A stretch of 10,558 bases of DNA from an uncultured Bacteroidota bacterium (GCA_903819815.1 CAIJFC010000328.1:1-10558); one strand, 5' to 3'; shown: positions 1 through 6,064, counted from the first letter of the stretch. Notes: generated from the sequence alone by a model not told the origin. Made by a program: numbers and translations.

Positions 1-711
1 ATAAATGGTAAAAGGTTTCCCTTTTAATATTTTTATAGAGGCGTCAATTAATTCATTAAAATTATGCGGAAGTACTTTTGTAGATAAACCTACGGCAATT
101 CCTTCGGCTCCTGAAGCCAATAAAAGTGGAAATTTTACCGGTAAGTTATTTGGTTCAGCACGACGACCATCATAGGAAACTCCCCAATCAGTAATTTTTG
201 GAGAATACAAAACTTCCAAGGCAAATTTTGATAATCTAGCTTCAATATATCTTGAGGCAGCTGCGCTATCTCCAGTTAGGATATTTCCCCAGTTTCCTTG
301 GCAATCGATCAATAATTCTCGTTGACCAATTTGCACCATAGCGTCGGCAATACTTTGATCCCCGTGGGGATGGTATTGCATGGTATGACCTACTACATTG
401 GCAACTTTGTTGTATCTACCGTCGTCCAATTCCTTCAAGGAGTGCATGATACGACGTTGAACCGGTTTAAAACCATCTTCAATAGCAGGAACTGCACGTT
501 CTAAAATCACATAGGAAGCATAATCCAAAAACCAATCTTTGTACATTCCTGTAACCTTGGTAATGGTATCATTGGCATCTTCATCATTTTCATAAAAATG
601 CTTTCCTTCTGAAGATTTTATGTCTTCAAAGCCTTCTTCCATTGCAGATTCGTTTAACTCATCGTTAAATTCATCTTCATTTGGGATAATATTTTCTTCG
701 TCTTCGTCCAT
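1..711 (-). CDS. parC: DNA topoisomerase IV subunit A, N-terminal part (cut by window edge)
   Basis: This is the DNA breakage-reunion subunit of topoisomerase IV, which with ParE decatenates daughter chromosomes. I translated the 237 codons visible from the ATG at 709-711 to the left edge; the 3' end is outside the window. Residues about 57-100 hold the conserved MYKDWFLDYASYVILERAVP and GFKPVQRRIMHS blocks. HPHGD lies at 114-118, and the active-site tyrosine that links to DNA is Tyr155 in the AASRYIEARL motif. The first 48 residues form a very acidic tail (about 21 Asp/Glu) ahead of the core. At the quinolone-contact positions equivalent to E. coli ParC Ser80 and Glu84 the protein has Gln119 and Asp123. 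The gene starts 23 bp after the parE stop on the same strand, so the two are probably co-transcribed. I call it parC rather than gyrA because of the parE partner and the family-like sequence; the missing C-terminal domain would settle it. Confidence 0.93.
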   Translation of the reverse strand, partial: MDEDEENIIPNEDEFNDELNESAMEEGFEDIKSSEGKHFYENDEDANDTITKVTGMYKDWFLDYASYVILERAVPAIEDGFKPVQRRIMHSLKELDDGRYNKVANVVGHTMQYHPHGDQSIADAMVQIGQRELLIDCQGNWGNILTGDSAAASRYIEARLSKFALEVLYSPKITDWGVSYDGRRAEPNNLPVKFPLLLASGAEGIAVGLSTKVLPHNFNELIDASIKILKGKPFTIY

Positions 712-734
712 TGAATTTATTTGACTCTTTTAAA

Positions 735-2597
735 CTAATTTGCTTCAACAACGTCTAAATCCACCTTCAAATTCTTGATGATAAAATCTTGGCGGTCTGG
801 AGTGTTTTTACCCATGTAGAAGGATAATAATTGCTCAATCGAGGTGTTTTTATCCATCATAATTGGATCCAAGCGAATGGATTCTCCAATGAAATTCTTG
901 AATTCATCTGGTGATATTTCTCCCAATCCTTTAAATCGAGTGATTTCAGGTTTTGGTTTTAATTTCTCAATGGCATCTTTTCGCTCTTCGTCTGAATAGC
1001 AATAGATGGTTTCTTTTTTATTTCTAACTCTGAAAAGGGGAGTTTGCAAGATATACAAATGCCCTTCTTTAATTAATTCTGGAAAGAATTGTAGGAAAAA
1101 GGTGATTAGTAATAATCGAATGTGCATTCCGTCTACATCGGCATCGGTAGCAATTACAATGTTATTATAACGCAACCGTTCCAATCCATCTTCTATATCT
1201 AAAGCGGCTTGAAGTAAATTGAATTCTTCGTTTTCGTATACAATTTTTTTGCTCATTCCATACGAATTCAAGGGCTTTCCACGCAAACTAAATACGGCTT
1301 GGGTATTGACATCTCTAGACTTTGTAATAGATCCTGAAGCGGAATCTCCTTCGGTAATAAAAAGCGTGCTTTCTAGGCTTCTAGGGTTTTTGGTGTCTTG
1401 AAGGTGCACTCTACAATCTCTTAATTTTTTATTATGAAGATTGGCTTTTTTTGCACGATCTGTAGCCAATTTCCGGATACCTGAAAGTTCCTTACGTTCG
1501 CGTTCTGCTTGTAGGATTTTGCGCAATAATGCATCGGCAGTTGGTGGATTTTTATGTAAATAATTATCCAAATTTGTTTTCACAAAATCATTTACAAAAG
1601 TACGCACAGAGGGCATTCCAGGATCTGACCCCATATCAGTAGAACCCAATTTAGTTTTAGTTTGTGATTCAAAAACAGGTTCCATTACTTTTATGCTGAT
1701 CGCAGTAACGATAGATTTTCGCACATCAGAAGCTTCGAAACCTTTGTTATAAAATTCGCGAATGGTTTTCACTATTGCTTCCCGATAGGCAGCAAGATGC
1801 GTTCCTCCTTGAGTAGTGTTTTGTCCGTTTACAAAAGAATGGTATTCTTCGCTATATTGGGTTTTACTGTGTGTAATTGCAATTTCGATATCTTCGCCTT
1901 TCAAGTGAATAATTGGGTATTCTAAATCATCGGCGTGAATGGTTTCTTCTAATAAATCTTTTAATCCATTTTCAGAAAAGTATTTTTCGCCATTGAATAA
2001 AATGGTCAAACCGTTGTTAAGATAACAGTAGTTTTTCACCATTTTGATCACATATTCGTAACGAAATTTGTAATTTTTAAATATGGCTTCGTCTGGTGTA
2101 AAGGTAACTTTTGTTCCTTTTCGTTTAGTAGTTTCTACAATATCTTCTTCAAGAACCAAGTTCCCTGCTGAAAATTCAGCTGCTTTTTGTTTGTCATCAC
2201 GAACAGATTCAACACGGAAATAATTTGAAAGTGCATTTACAGCTTTGGTTCCAACTCCATTTAAACCCACTGATTTTTTGAAGGCTAGCGAGTCGTATTT
2301 ACCACCGGTATTCATTTTGGAAACGACGTCAATCACTTTTCCTAATGGAATTCCACGACCATAATCGCGAACGGTTACGGTTTTATCTTTTATGGTAACC
2401 TCAATAGTTTTACCGGCTCCCATTACAAATTCATCGATACAGTTGTCTAGAACTTCTTTTAAAAGAATATAAATACCATCGTCAGGGGAGGAGCCATCGC
2501 CTAATTTTCCAATATACATTCCTGGTCGCATTCGGATGTGTTCTTTCCAATCTAGGGAGCGTATATTGTCTTCGGTATATTGATTTTGTTCTAACAT
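735..2597 (-). CDS. parE: DNA topoisomerase IV subunit B (ATPase and TOPRIM subunit)
   Basis: This is the ATP-hydrolysing subunit of topoisomerase IV and works as a ParC2ParE2 heterotetramer. It is 620 aa, close to the 630 aa of E. coli ParE. The GHKL ATPase domain has the general-base Glu48 and Mg-binding Asn52 in EVLDNCIDE, the DxGxG motif at 78-82, and the glycine-rich ATP lid at 111-116. The transducer domain carries the QTK loop at 312-314, with Lys314 expected to contact the gamma phosphate. The TOPRIM domain has EGDSA at 416-420 and DADVDG at 485-490, supplying the metal-binding Glu416, Asp485 and Asp487. The C-terminus ends with the usual tail after the RFKGLGE block. The GKPLNSYGMSKK segment near 440-451 is ParE-like rather than GyrB-like, and the protein lacks the long insertion of some GyrB. 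The ATG at 2595-2597 has an A-rich leader and no Shine-Dalgarno. It is the first gene of the parE-parC pair. Confidence 0.95.
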   Translation of the reverse strand: MLEQNQYTEDNIRSLDWKEHIRMRPGMYIGKLGDGSSPDDGIYILLKEVLDNCIDEFVMGAGKTIEVTIKDKTVTVRDYGRGIPLGKVIDVVSKMNTGGKYDSLAFKKSVGLNGVGTKAVNALSNYFRVESVRDDKQKAAEFSAGNLVLEEDIVETTKRKGTKVTFTPDEAIFKNYKFRYEYVIKMVKNYCYLNNGLTILFNGEKYFSENGLKDLLEETIHADDLEYPIIHLKGEDIEIAITHSKTQYSEEYHSFVNGQNTTQGGTHLAAYREAIVKTIREFYNKGFEASDVRKSIVTAISIKVMEPVFESQTKTKLGSTDMGSDPGMPSVRTFVNDFVKTNLDNYLHKNPPTADALLRKILQAERERKELSGIRKLATDRAKKANLHNKKLRDCRVHLQDTKNPRSLESTLFITEGDSASGSITKSRDVNTQAVFSLRGKPLNSYGMSKKIVYENEEFNLLQAALDIEDGLERLRYNNIVIATDADVDGMHIRLLLITFFLQFFPELIKEGHLYILQTPLFRVRNKKETIYCYSDEERKDAIEKLKPKPEITRFKGLGEISPDEFKNFIGESIRLDPIMMDKNTSIEQLLSFYMGKNTPDRQDFIIKNLKVDLDVVEAN

Positions 2598-2703
2598 TTT
2601 AAATAAAACTGAATTTTATGGTGTTTTGTTCGGACCTAAATTTATATCGGACCAAGAGAATGCTAATTTAGTAATATTCGTCAGGATTTAAAACAATTTT
2701 AAT

Positions 2704-2730
2704 CAAAGTTATTAAGAATGATATTGACAA
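2704..2730 (-). promoter_or_regulatory. Candidate Bacteroidota-type promoter for parE-parC
   Basis: Read on the minus strand, TAACTTTG (2704-2711) matches the Bacteroidota -7 box TAnnTTTG, and a TTG (2728-2730) lies 16 bp upstream as a -33 element. The spacing is somewhat shorter than the roughly 17-23 bp usually quoted for flavobacterial promoters. Transcription would begin near 2697, leaving a leader of about 100 nt before parE. It is the only full TAnnTTTG match I found in the nearby upstream region. Confidence 0.4.
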
Positions 2731-2769
2731 TTTGATTTTAGAATTAAGAACTCAGATTTTTGAATTAAA

Positions 2770-2970
2770 ACCCGTTGGGTGTAATTCGTAAAATCGTTAT
2801 TAATTATTTTTTTTCCCCACGAATTCTCTAATATCTAAGAAAAACTGGCGCAAAAATTAGTTCATCTTTGATTATCTCGAATTCTCGGGACGAATGAAAT
2901 CGAAAAGTTAAATCGAAAAATTCGAAAATTCGTGGCAAAATTATTATTTATTTAATTACGCCCAACGGGT
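2770..2970. repeat. About 200 bp intergenic inverted-repeat element (MITE/REP-like)
   Basis: The ends are 17 bp inverted repeats with one mismatch: ACCCGTTGGGTGTAATT at 2770-2786 and AATTACGCCCAACGGGT at 2954-2970. A second, nested inverted pair lies inside: CCACGAATT at 2817-2825 and AATTCGTGG at 2927-2935. The right arm is rich in CGAA words (2878, 2891, 2901, 2914, 2923). The element has no coding capacity. AATTAAAA occurs just outside the left end (2763-2770) and again just outside the right end (2973-2980), which could be a target duplication, but the flanks are AT-rich so this is weak. The layout fits a non-autonomous mobile or REP-type element. From memory, the words CCCGTTGGG and GCCACGAATT recur in flavobacterial intergenic DNA; this was not searched. 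Confidence 0.6.
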
Positions 2971-3007
2971 AAAATTAAAACTAAATTTTAATGTTACCAA
3001 TAATTTT

Positions 3008-3148
3008 GCCCCAGATAGAAATGGAAAGCATTTTTTTGAGAAAATGTATTTTTTCTTGGCTAGAATGAGCGACCGAAGGAAGCTCCATTTTTGGCTTAGA
3101 AAATACCATTTTATAGAAAAATCTTGCAATGGATAGCTGGAAATTGGC
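3008..3148. repeat. Degenerate intergenic repeat module with short end repeats and central hairpin
   Basis: The module is bounded by similar direct words, GATAGAAATGGAAA near 3014-3027 and GATAGCTGGAAA near 3132-3143. It has a second internal direct pair, TTGGCTAGAA near 3056 and TTGGCTTAGAA near 3091. Its centre is a small inverted repeat, GAGC at 3067-3070 and GCTC at 3082-3085, around GACCGAAGGAA. The general layout resembles a degenerate intergenic family I recall from Flavobacterium genomes, but that is recollection only. It sits immediately downstream of the ychF terminator. Confidence 0.4.
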
Positions 3149-3150
3149 AC

Positions 3151-3174
3151 AAAAAAAACCGCTAATTTAGCGGT
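3151..3174 (-). terminator. Rho-independent terminator of ychF
   Basis: On the minus strand a 7 bp stem, ACCGCTA pairing with TAGCGGT around a 3 nt loop (3158-3174), is followed by a run of eight T (plus-strand A run 3151-3158). It begins 9 bp after the ychF stop codon, so it ends that transcript. Confidence 0.88.
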
Positions 3175-3182
3175 CTTAATTT

Positions 3183-4277
3183 TTATACGTTGAAACGGAA
3201 GTGCATTACATCGCCATCTTTTACGACATATTCTTTTCCTTCAACTTTAAATTTTCCTGCTTCTTTGCATTTTGCTTCTGATCCGTAGTGAACAAAATCT
3301 TCAAATGAAATAACTTCGGCACGGATAAATCCTTTTTCAAAATCGGTGTGAATTACTCCTGCGGCTTGTGGTGCTGTGGCTCCAACGTTAATTGTCCAAG
3401 CGCGAACTTCTTTTACGCCGGCTGTGAAATAAGTTTGTTGTTTTAATAATTTATAGGCAGCACGAATTAAAACTGAAGATCCTGGCTCAGATAATCCCAT
3501 GTCTTCAAGGAAAATTTGACGCTCTTCAAAACTCTCTAATTCGGCAATATCGGCTTCGGCACCCACAGAAAGAATGATTACTTCTGCGGCTTCATCTTTT
3601 ACTAATTCGCGAACTTGATCCACATATTTATTTCCATTTACAGCAGACTCTTCATCTACATTGCAAACGTATAATACGGGTTTTGTAGTAATTAGCTGGA
3701 AAGTTTCCATTAATTCTACTTCTTCGTGATTTTGTGGAACAACTGTTCTTGCTGATTTTGCTTGAAGTAATGTTTCTCTGATTCTATCTAAAAGTGCTTT
3801 TTCAGTTTGCGCTTCTTTGTTACCAGTTTTGGCGGCTCGGCTTACTTTTTCAAGACGTTTTTCAACGGTCTCAAGATCTTTTAATTGCAATTCGATGTCG
3901 ATGGTTTCTTTGTCACGAATCGGATTTACATTTCCGTCAACATGGATAATATTGTCGTTATCAAAACAACGTAAAACATGAATGATGGCGTTACATTCTC
4001 TAATATTTCCCAGGAATTGATTGCCTAAACCTTCGCCTTTACTTGCTCCTTTTACCAATCCTGCGATATCAACAATGTCAACGGTTGCCATTTGAACGCG
4101 CTCCGGATTTACTAATTCTTCCAATTTTGTAATTCTTGAATCGGGAACATTTACTACTCCTATATTAGGTTCGATAGTACAAAAAGGGAAGTTAGCACTT
4201 TGTGCTTTTGCATTTGATAAACAATTGAATAATGTTGATTTTCCAACATTTGGTAATCCTACAATTCCTGCTTTCAT
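3183..4277 (-). CDS. ychF: Redox-regulated ATPase/GTPase YchF (Obg-like, OLA1 family)
   Basis: This is a universally conserved P-loop NTPase of the Obg/HflX superfamily. Known family members prefer ATP and associate with ribosomes and stress responses. The length, 364 aa, matches E. coli YchF (363 aa). The P-loop is GLPNVGKST at residues 7-15. The G3 region is DIAGLVKGASKGEGLGNQFL at 70-89, where the usual catalytic glutamine is replaced by a hydrophobic residue as in the HAS-GTPase group. The G4 motif is the non-canonical NVDE at 206-209 instead of NKxD, which explains relaxed base specificity in the family. A helical coiled-coil region spans about 125-175, and the C-terminal TGS-like domain covers about 278-364. 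The ATG at 4275-4277 is preceded by an A-rich leader without Shine-Dalgarno. It has its own promoter (4299-4306) and terminator (3151-3174), so it appears to be a single-gene transcript. Confidence 0.96.
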   Translation of the reverse strand: MKAGIVGLPNVGKSTLFNCLSNAKAQSANFPFCTIEPNIGVVNVPDSRITKLEELVNPERVQMATVDIVDIAGLVKGASKGEGLGNQFLGNIRECNAIIHVLRCFDNDNIIHVDGNVNPIRDKETIDIELQLKDLETVEKRLEKVSRAAKTGNKEAQTEKALLDRIRETLLQAKSARTVVPQNHEEVELMETFQLITTKPVLYVCNVDEESAVNGNKYVDQVRELVKDEAAEVIILSVGAEADIAELESFEERQIFLEDMGLSEPGSSVLIRAAYKLLKQQTYFTAGVKEVRAWTINVGATAPQAAGVIHTDFEKGFIRAEVISFEDFVHYGSEAKCKEAGKFKVEGKEYVVKDGDVMHFRFNV

Positions 4278-4298
4278 TATGGTTTATTTTTAAGAGTG

Positions 4299-4306
4299 CA
4301 AATATA
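4299..4306 (-). promoter_or_regulatory. -7 promoter box of ychF
   Basis: The minus strand reads TATATTTG, an exact match to TAnnTTTG, 21 bp before the ychF ATG. Transcription would start near 4291-4293, giving a leader of only about 15 nt. I see no TTG at the expected -33 distance. It lies between the ferredoxin terminator and ychF, the right place for an independent promoter. Confidence 0.6.
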
Positions 4307-4352
4307 GGATTTATATCTTTTAATAAAAATTGTTAAATATAAATGCCTTTAT

Positions 4353-4382
4353 AAAAAAATCCTGAGCTTTAACTCAGGATTT
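4353..4382 (-). terminator. Rho-independent terminator of the ferredoxin gene
   Basis: A 10 bp perfect stem, AAATCCTGAG at 4357-4366 and CTCAGGATTT at 4373-4382, encloses a 6 nt loop. On the minus strand it is followed by a T run (plus-strand A run 4353-4359). It begins 7 bp after the stop of the ferredoxin gene and separates it from ychF. Confidence 0.9.
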
Positions 4383-4389
4383 ATAATTT

Positions 4390-4740
4390 TTATTCGTTGT
4401 GTAAAAAGGCTTGTTTGTTTAATAACGTTTCTTCGCTCTCCACATGATTGTCATCAGGAACACAACAGTCAACAGGGCAAACTGCAGCACATTGTGGTTC
4501 GTCGTGAAATCCTTTACATTCGGTACATTTACCAGGAACAATATAGTAAATATCGTCTGAAATTGGAGTTTGAGCAGCATCAGCATCCACTTCAGTTCCA
4601 TCAGCTAAAATTACTTTTCCTCTAATTTTTGTTCCGTCTTTGTATCTCCAATCGTCGGCTCCTTCATAAATTGCAGTATTTGGACATTCCGGTTCGCATG
4701 CCCCACAATTAATACATTCGTCAGTTATTATAATTGCCAT
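4390..4740 (-). CDS. 2[4Fe-4S] ferredoxin (4Fe-4S dicluster domain protein)
   Basis: This is a small soluble cytoplasmic electron carrier of 116 aa. The first motif, C9-x2-C12-x2-C15-x3-C19-P, is complete. The second is C72-x2-C75-x8-C84-x3-C88-P, with the longer spacing between its second and third cysteines seen in the Allochromatium/Chlorobium-type ferredoxins. By family rule, C9, C12, C15 and C88 should bind one cluster and C72, C75, C84 and C19 the other. Residues 27-64 form an acidic insertion between the motifs, and two extra cysteines (92, 93) follow the second motif. The start at 4738-4740 puts the first cysteine at residue 9, as expected. It is divergent from the acyl-CoA reductase gene, with overlapping promoters, and its leader consists largely of a heptanucleotide repeat. 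The electron partner cannot be read from the sequence. Confidence 0.93.
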   Translation of the reverse strand: MAIIITDECINCGACEPECPNTAIYEGADDWRYKDGTKIRGKVILADGTEVDADAAQTPISDDIYYIVPGKCTECKGFHDEPQCAAVCPVDCCVPDDNHVESEETLLNKQAFLHNE

Positions 4741-4744
4741 TTTA

Positions 4745-4761
4745 TTTTGCTTTAAGCAAAA
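4745..4761 (-). promoter_or_regulatory. Perfect 8 bp inverted repeat just before the ferredoxin start
   Basis: TTTTGCTT at 4745-4752 and AAGCAAAA at 4754-4761 are perfect inverted copies around one central base. The palindrome sits 4 bp upstream of the ferredoxin ATG, inside its leader. It could be a protein-binding site or a small mRNA hairpin; the one-base centre means the top base pairs could not form in RNA. It is also the start of the heptad repeat, so its symmetry may be a by-product. Confidence 0.4.
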
Positions 4762-4809
4762 GGCTAAAAGCGATAAGCATAAAGCTTACGGCGTATTGCC
4801 TATTGCAGA
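4747..4809. repeat. Nine-unit heptanucleotide tandem repeat, pattern NNGCNNN
   Basis: A GC dinucleotide occurs exactly every 7 bp at 4749, 4756, 4763, 4770, 4777, 4784, 4791, 4798 and 4805, and no GC occurs out of phase in this stretch. The two bases before GC are mostly AA or TT, and the last base is A or T. The best-kept units are 4768-4774, 4775-4781 and 4782-4788, all beginning AAGC. The tract forms most of the ferredoxin leader and contributes the -33 TTG of the acyl-CoA reductase promoter. The family is not one I can name with confidence. Confidence 0.75.
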
Positions 4810-4826
4810 TAATTATCTTATTTTTG
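4796..4826 (+). promoter_or_regulatory. Promoter of the acyl-CoA reductase gene
   Basis: TTG at 4796-4798, a 20 bp spacer and TATTTTTG at 4819-4826 match the Bacteroidota -33/-7 consensus. The expected start near 4832-4834 gives a leader of about 33 nt before the ATG at 4866. This supports that ATG over the upstream in-frame ATG at 4734, which lies before the promoter. Confidence 0.65.
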
Positions 4827-4828
4827 TG

Positions 4829-4859
4829 CAAAATTACATCCAAAACTTATCATACGCAA
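4829..4859 (-). promoter_or_regulatory. Promoter of the ferredoxin gene
   Basis: On the minus strand, TTG (4857-4859), a 20 bp spacer and TAATTTTG (4829-4836) match the Bacteroidota consensus. Transcription would start near 4821-4823 and give a leader of about 80 nt. The -7 box is only two bases from the -7 box of the divergent promoter, so two polymerases could not occupy both at once. Confidence 0.62.
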
Positions 4860-4865
4860 ATCAAT

Positions 4866-5924
4866 ATGACATTAGAACATAAAAAAAATATTTTCGTTGA
4901 ACTTGGAAAATTCTTATCGCAATTTTCAGAGGCTGAAAATACTAAATGTCAATCGGTGCTTTTCAATGATTTGTATTTTGATCAATTCATTGATTTAATT
5001 CAATTATCGCCATCACATAATGGTTGGTACACCAATGAAAATGTTTATTTTTCTATTCAAACATGGGCTGAAGCTTTATCTGAAGATAATTTAAACCAAT
5101 GGTTGGAGGCATATGATTTTATAGGTGTAGAATCTAAAACAGTAGGATTGGTTTTGGCAGGAAATATTCCGTTGGTAGGTTTTCATGATTTTATTTCGGT
5201 TTTGCTTTCAGGACATAAAGTAGTGGTAAAAACTTCTTCAAATGATCAGCATTTATTACCTTTTTTAGCAAAATACATCATTTCAGTTGAACCTAAATTT
5301 GGAGGTTACATCACTTTTGCAGAAGGTAAATTAGAAAATTTTGATGCTGTAATTGCAACTGGAAGTAATAATACTGCCCGTTATTTTGAATATTATTTTA
5401 AAGATAAACCTTCAATTATCAGAAAAACAAGAAATTCTGTAGCTGTTTTAAACGGAAATGAATCTGAGAAGCAAATGATCGCTTTAGGTGAAGATGTATT
5501 TCGCTATTTTGGCTTGGGATGTAGAAATGTTTCCAAGATATTTGTACCCAGAGATTATAATTTTGATGCTTTTTTTGGTGGAATGTACCCTTATCACCAA
5601 GTGATGAAATTTGAAAAGTACATTAATAACTACGATTATAATAAGGCCGTTTTCTTAATGAGTAATTTCAATTTATTGGACAATGAATTTCTAATTATTA
5701 AAGAAGATTCCAGTTATTCTTCGCCAATATCATCTGTATTTTATGAATATTATGATAATTTGGATGATGTAAAAAACAAATTACAACAAGATCAAGAGCA
5801 AATTCAATGTATAGTTTCTAATGATTTAATTGAAAATAGCGTTCCTTTTGGACAAACTCAAAAACCAAATTTATGGGATTATGCTGATAATGTTGATACA
5901 ATTAACTTCTTGATCAAATTGTAG
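4866..5924 (+). CDS. LuxC-like acyl-CoA reductase (aldehyde-dehydrogenase fold)
   Basis: The 352 aa product resembles the LuxC/acyl-CoA reductase family, which reduces acyl-CoA or acyl-enzyme to fatty aldehyde with NADPH. The VLAGNIPLVG segment at 97-106 and IATGSNNTARYF at 163-174 fit the nucleotide-binding half of an aldehyde-dehydrogenase fold. Cys219 in FGLGCRNVSK is the likely nucleophile that forms the thioester. The C-terminal FGQTQKPNLWDYADNVDTINF block is, from memory, conserved in Bacteroidota homologues. I chose the ATG at 4866 because the frame upstream of it runs through the promoter and into the ferredoxin gene and gives a repeat-derived peptide. At 352 aa it is shorter than Vibrio LuxC (about 480 aa). 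No luxAB, luxD or luxE lies nearby, so luminescence is not implied; an aldehyde or lipid role is inferred. No clear terminator separates it from serC, 140 bp downstream. Confidence 0.82.
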   Translation: MTLEHKKNIFVELGKFLSQFSEAENTKCQSVLFNDLYFDQFIDLIQLSPSHNGWYTNENVYFSIQTWAEALSEDNLNQWLEAYDFIGVESKTVGLVLAGNIPLVGFHDFISVLLSGHKVVVKTSSNDQHLLPFLAKYIISVEPKFGGYITFAEGKLENFDAVIATGSNNTARYFEYYFKDKPSIIRKTRNSVAVLNGNESEKQMIALGEDVFRYFGLGCRNVSKIFVPRDYNFDAFFGGMYPYHQVMKFEKYINNYDYNKAVFLMSNFNLLDNEFLIIKEDSSYSSPISSVFYEYYDNLDDVKNKLQQDQEQIQCIVSNDLIENSVPFGQTQKPNLWDYADNVDTINFLIKL

Positions 5925-6002
5925 TTTATCTAATTCTCAAATTTCATTACTAACTAAAACGTTTTTGTTAATAAATCGGTATAACTATTTAGTAATATTT
6001 AA

Positions 6003-6032
6003 TTGATTTTAGTTTCCTATTTACGAAATTTG
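6003..6032 (+). promoter_or_regulatory. Possible promoter of serC
   Basis: TTG at 6003-6005, a 19 bp spacer and GAAATTTG at 6025-6032 match the Bacteroidota consensus except for the first base of the -7 box. Transcription would start near 6038, leaving about 27 nt before the serC ATG. Read-through from the acyl-CoA reductase gene remains possible because I see no terminator in 5925-6002. Confidence 0.4.
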
Positions 6033-6064
6033 TAGCTTAATTTTTTTTCAACACAACAACACTA

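Larger units (their letters stand above)
2598..3182. other. 585 bp gene-free region between ychF and parE
   Basis: No credible gene lies here. From left to right on the plus strand it contains the parE leader with two TCGGACC direct repeats (2630-2636 and 2647-2653), the candidate parE promoter, an AT-rich spacer, the 2770-2970 inverted-repeat element, a second repeat-like module at about 3008-3148, and the ychF terminator. The only open frame longer than 60 codons (2956-3150, minus) crosses both repeat modules, and I regard it as accidental. Confidence 0.8.

Noticed and set aside
322..504. 60-codon plus-strand open frame opposite parC
   Set aside because: It is an antisense shadow of the conserved breakage-reunion domain.
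2763..2980. Target-site duplication AATTAAAA flanking the inverted-repeat element
   Set aside because: The copies are not placed symmetrically against the repeat ends and the flanks are AT-rich, so I do not count this as evidence of insertion.
2956..3150. 64-codon minus-strand open frame between ychF and parE
   Set aside because: It runs across one end of the inverted-repeat element and the neighbouring repeat module, has low-complexity composition, and lies downstream of the ychF terminator with no promoter of its own.
4747..4809. CRISPR array
   Set aside because: The units are 7 bp, degenerate and contiguous with no spacers, and no cas gene is in the window.
4734..4865. Hydrophobic N-terminal extension of the acyl-CoA reductase that looks like a signal or membrane segment
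   Set aside because: It is the translation of the heptad repeat and promoter region, starts inside the ferredoxin gene, and precedes the predicted transcription start.
4866..5924. Bioluminescence locus suggested by LuxC similarity
   Set aside because: No luciferase, acyltransferase or acyl-protein synthetase genes are nearby, and LuxC-like reductases occur in many non-luminous Bacteroidota.
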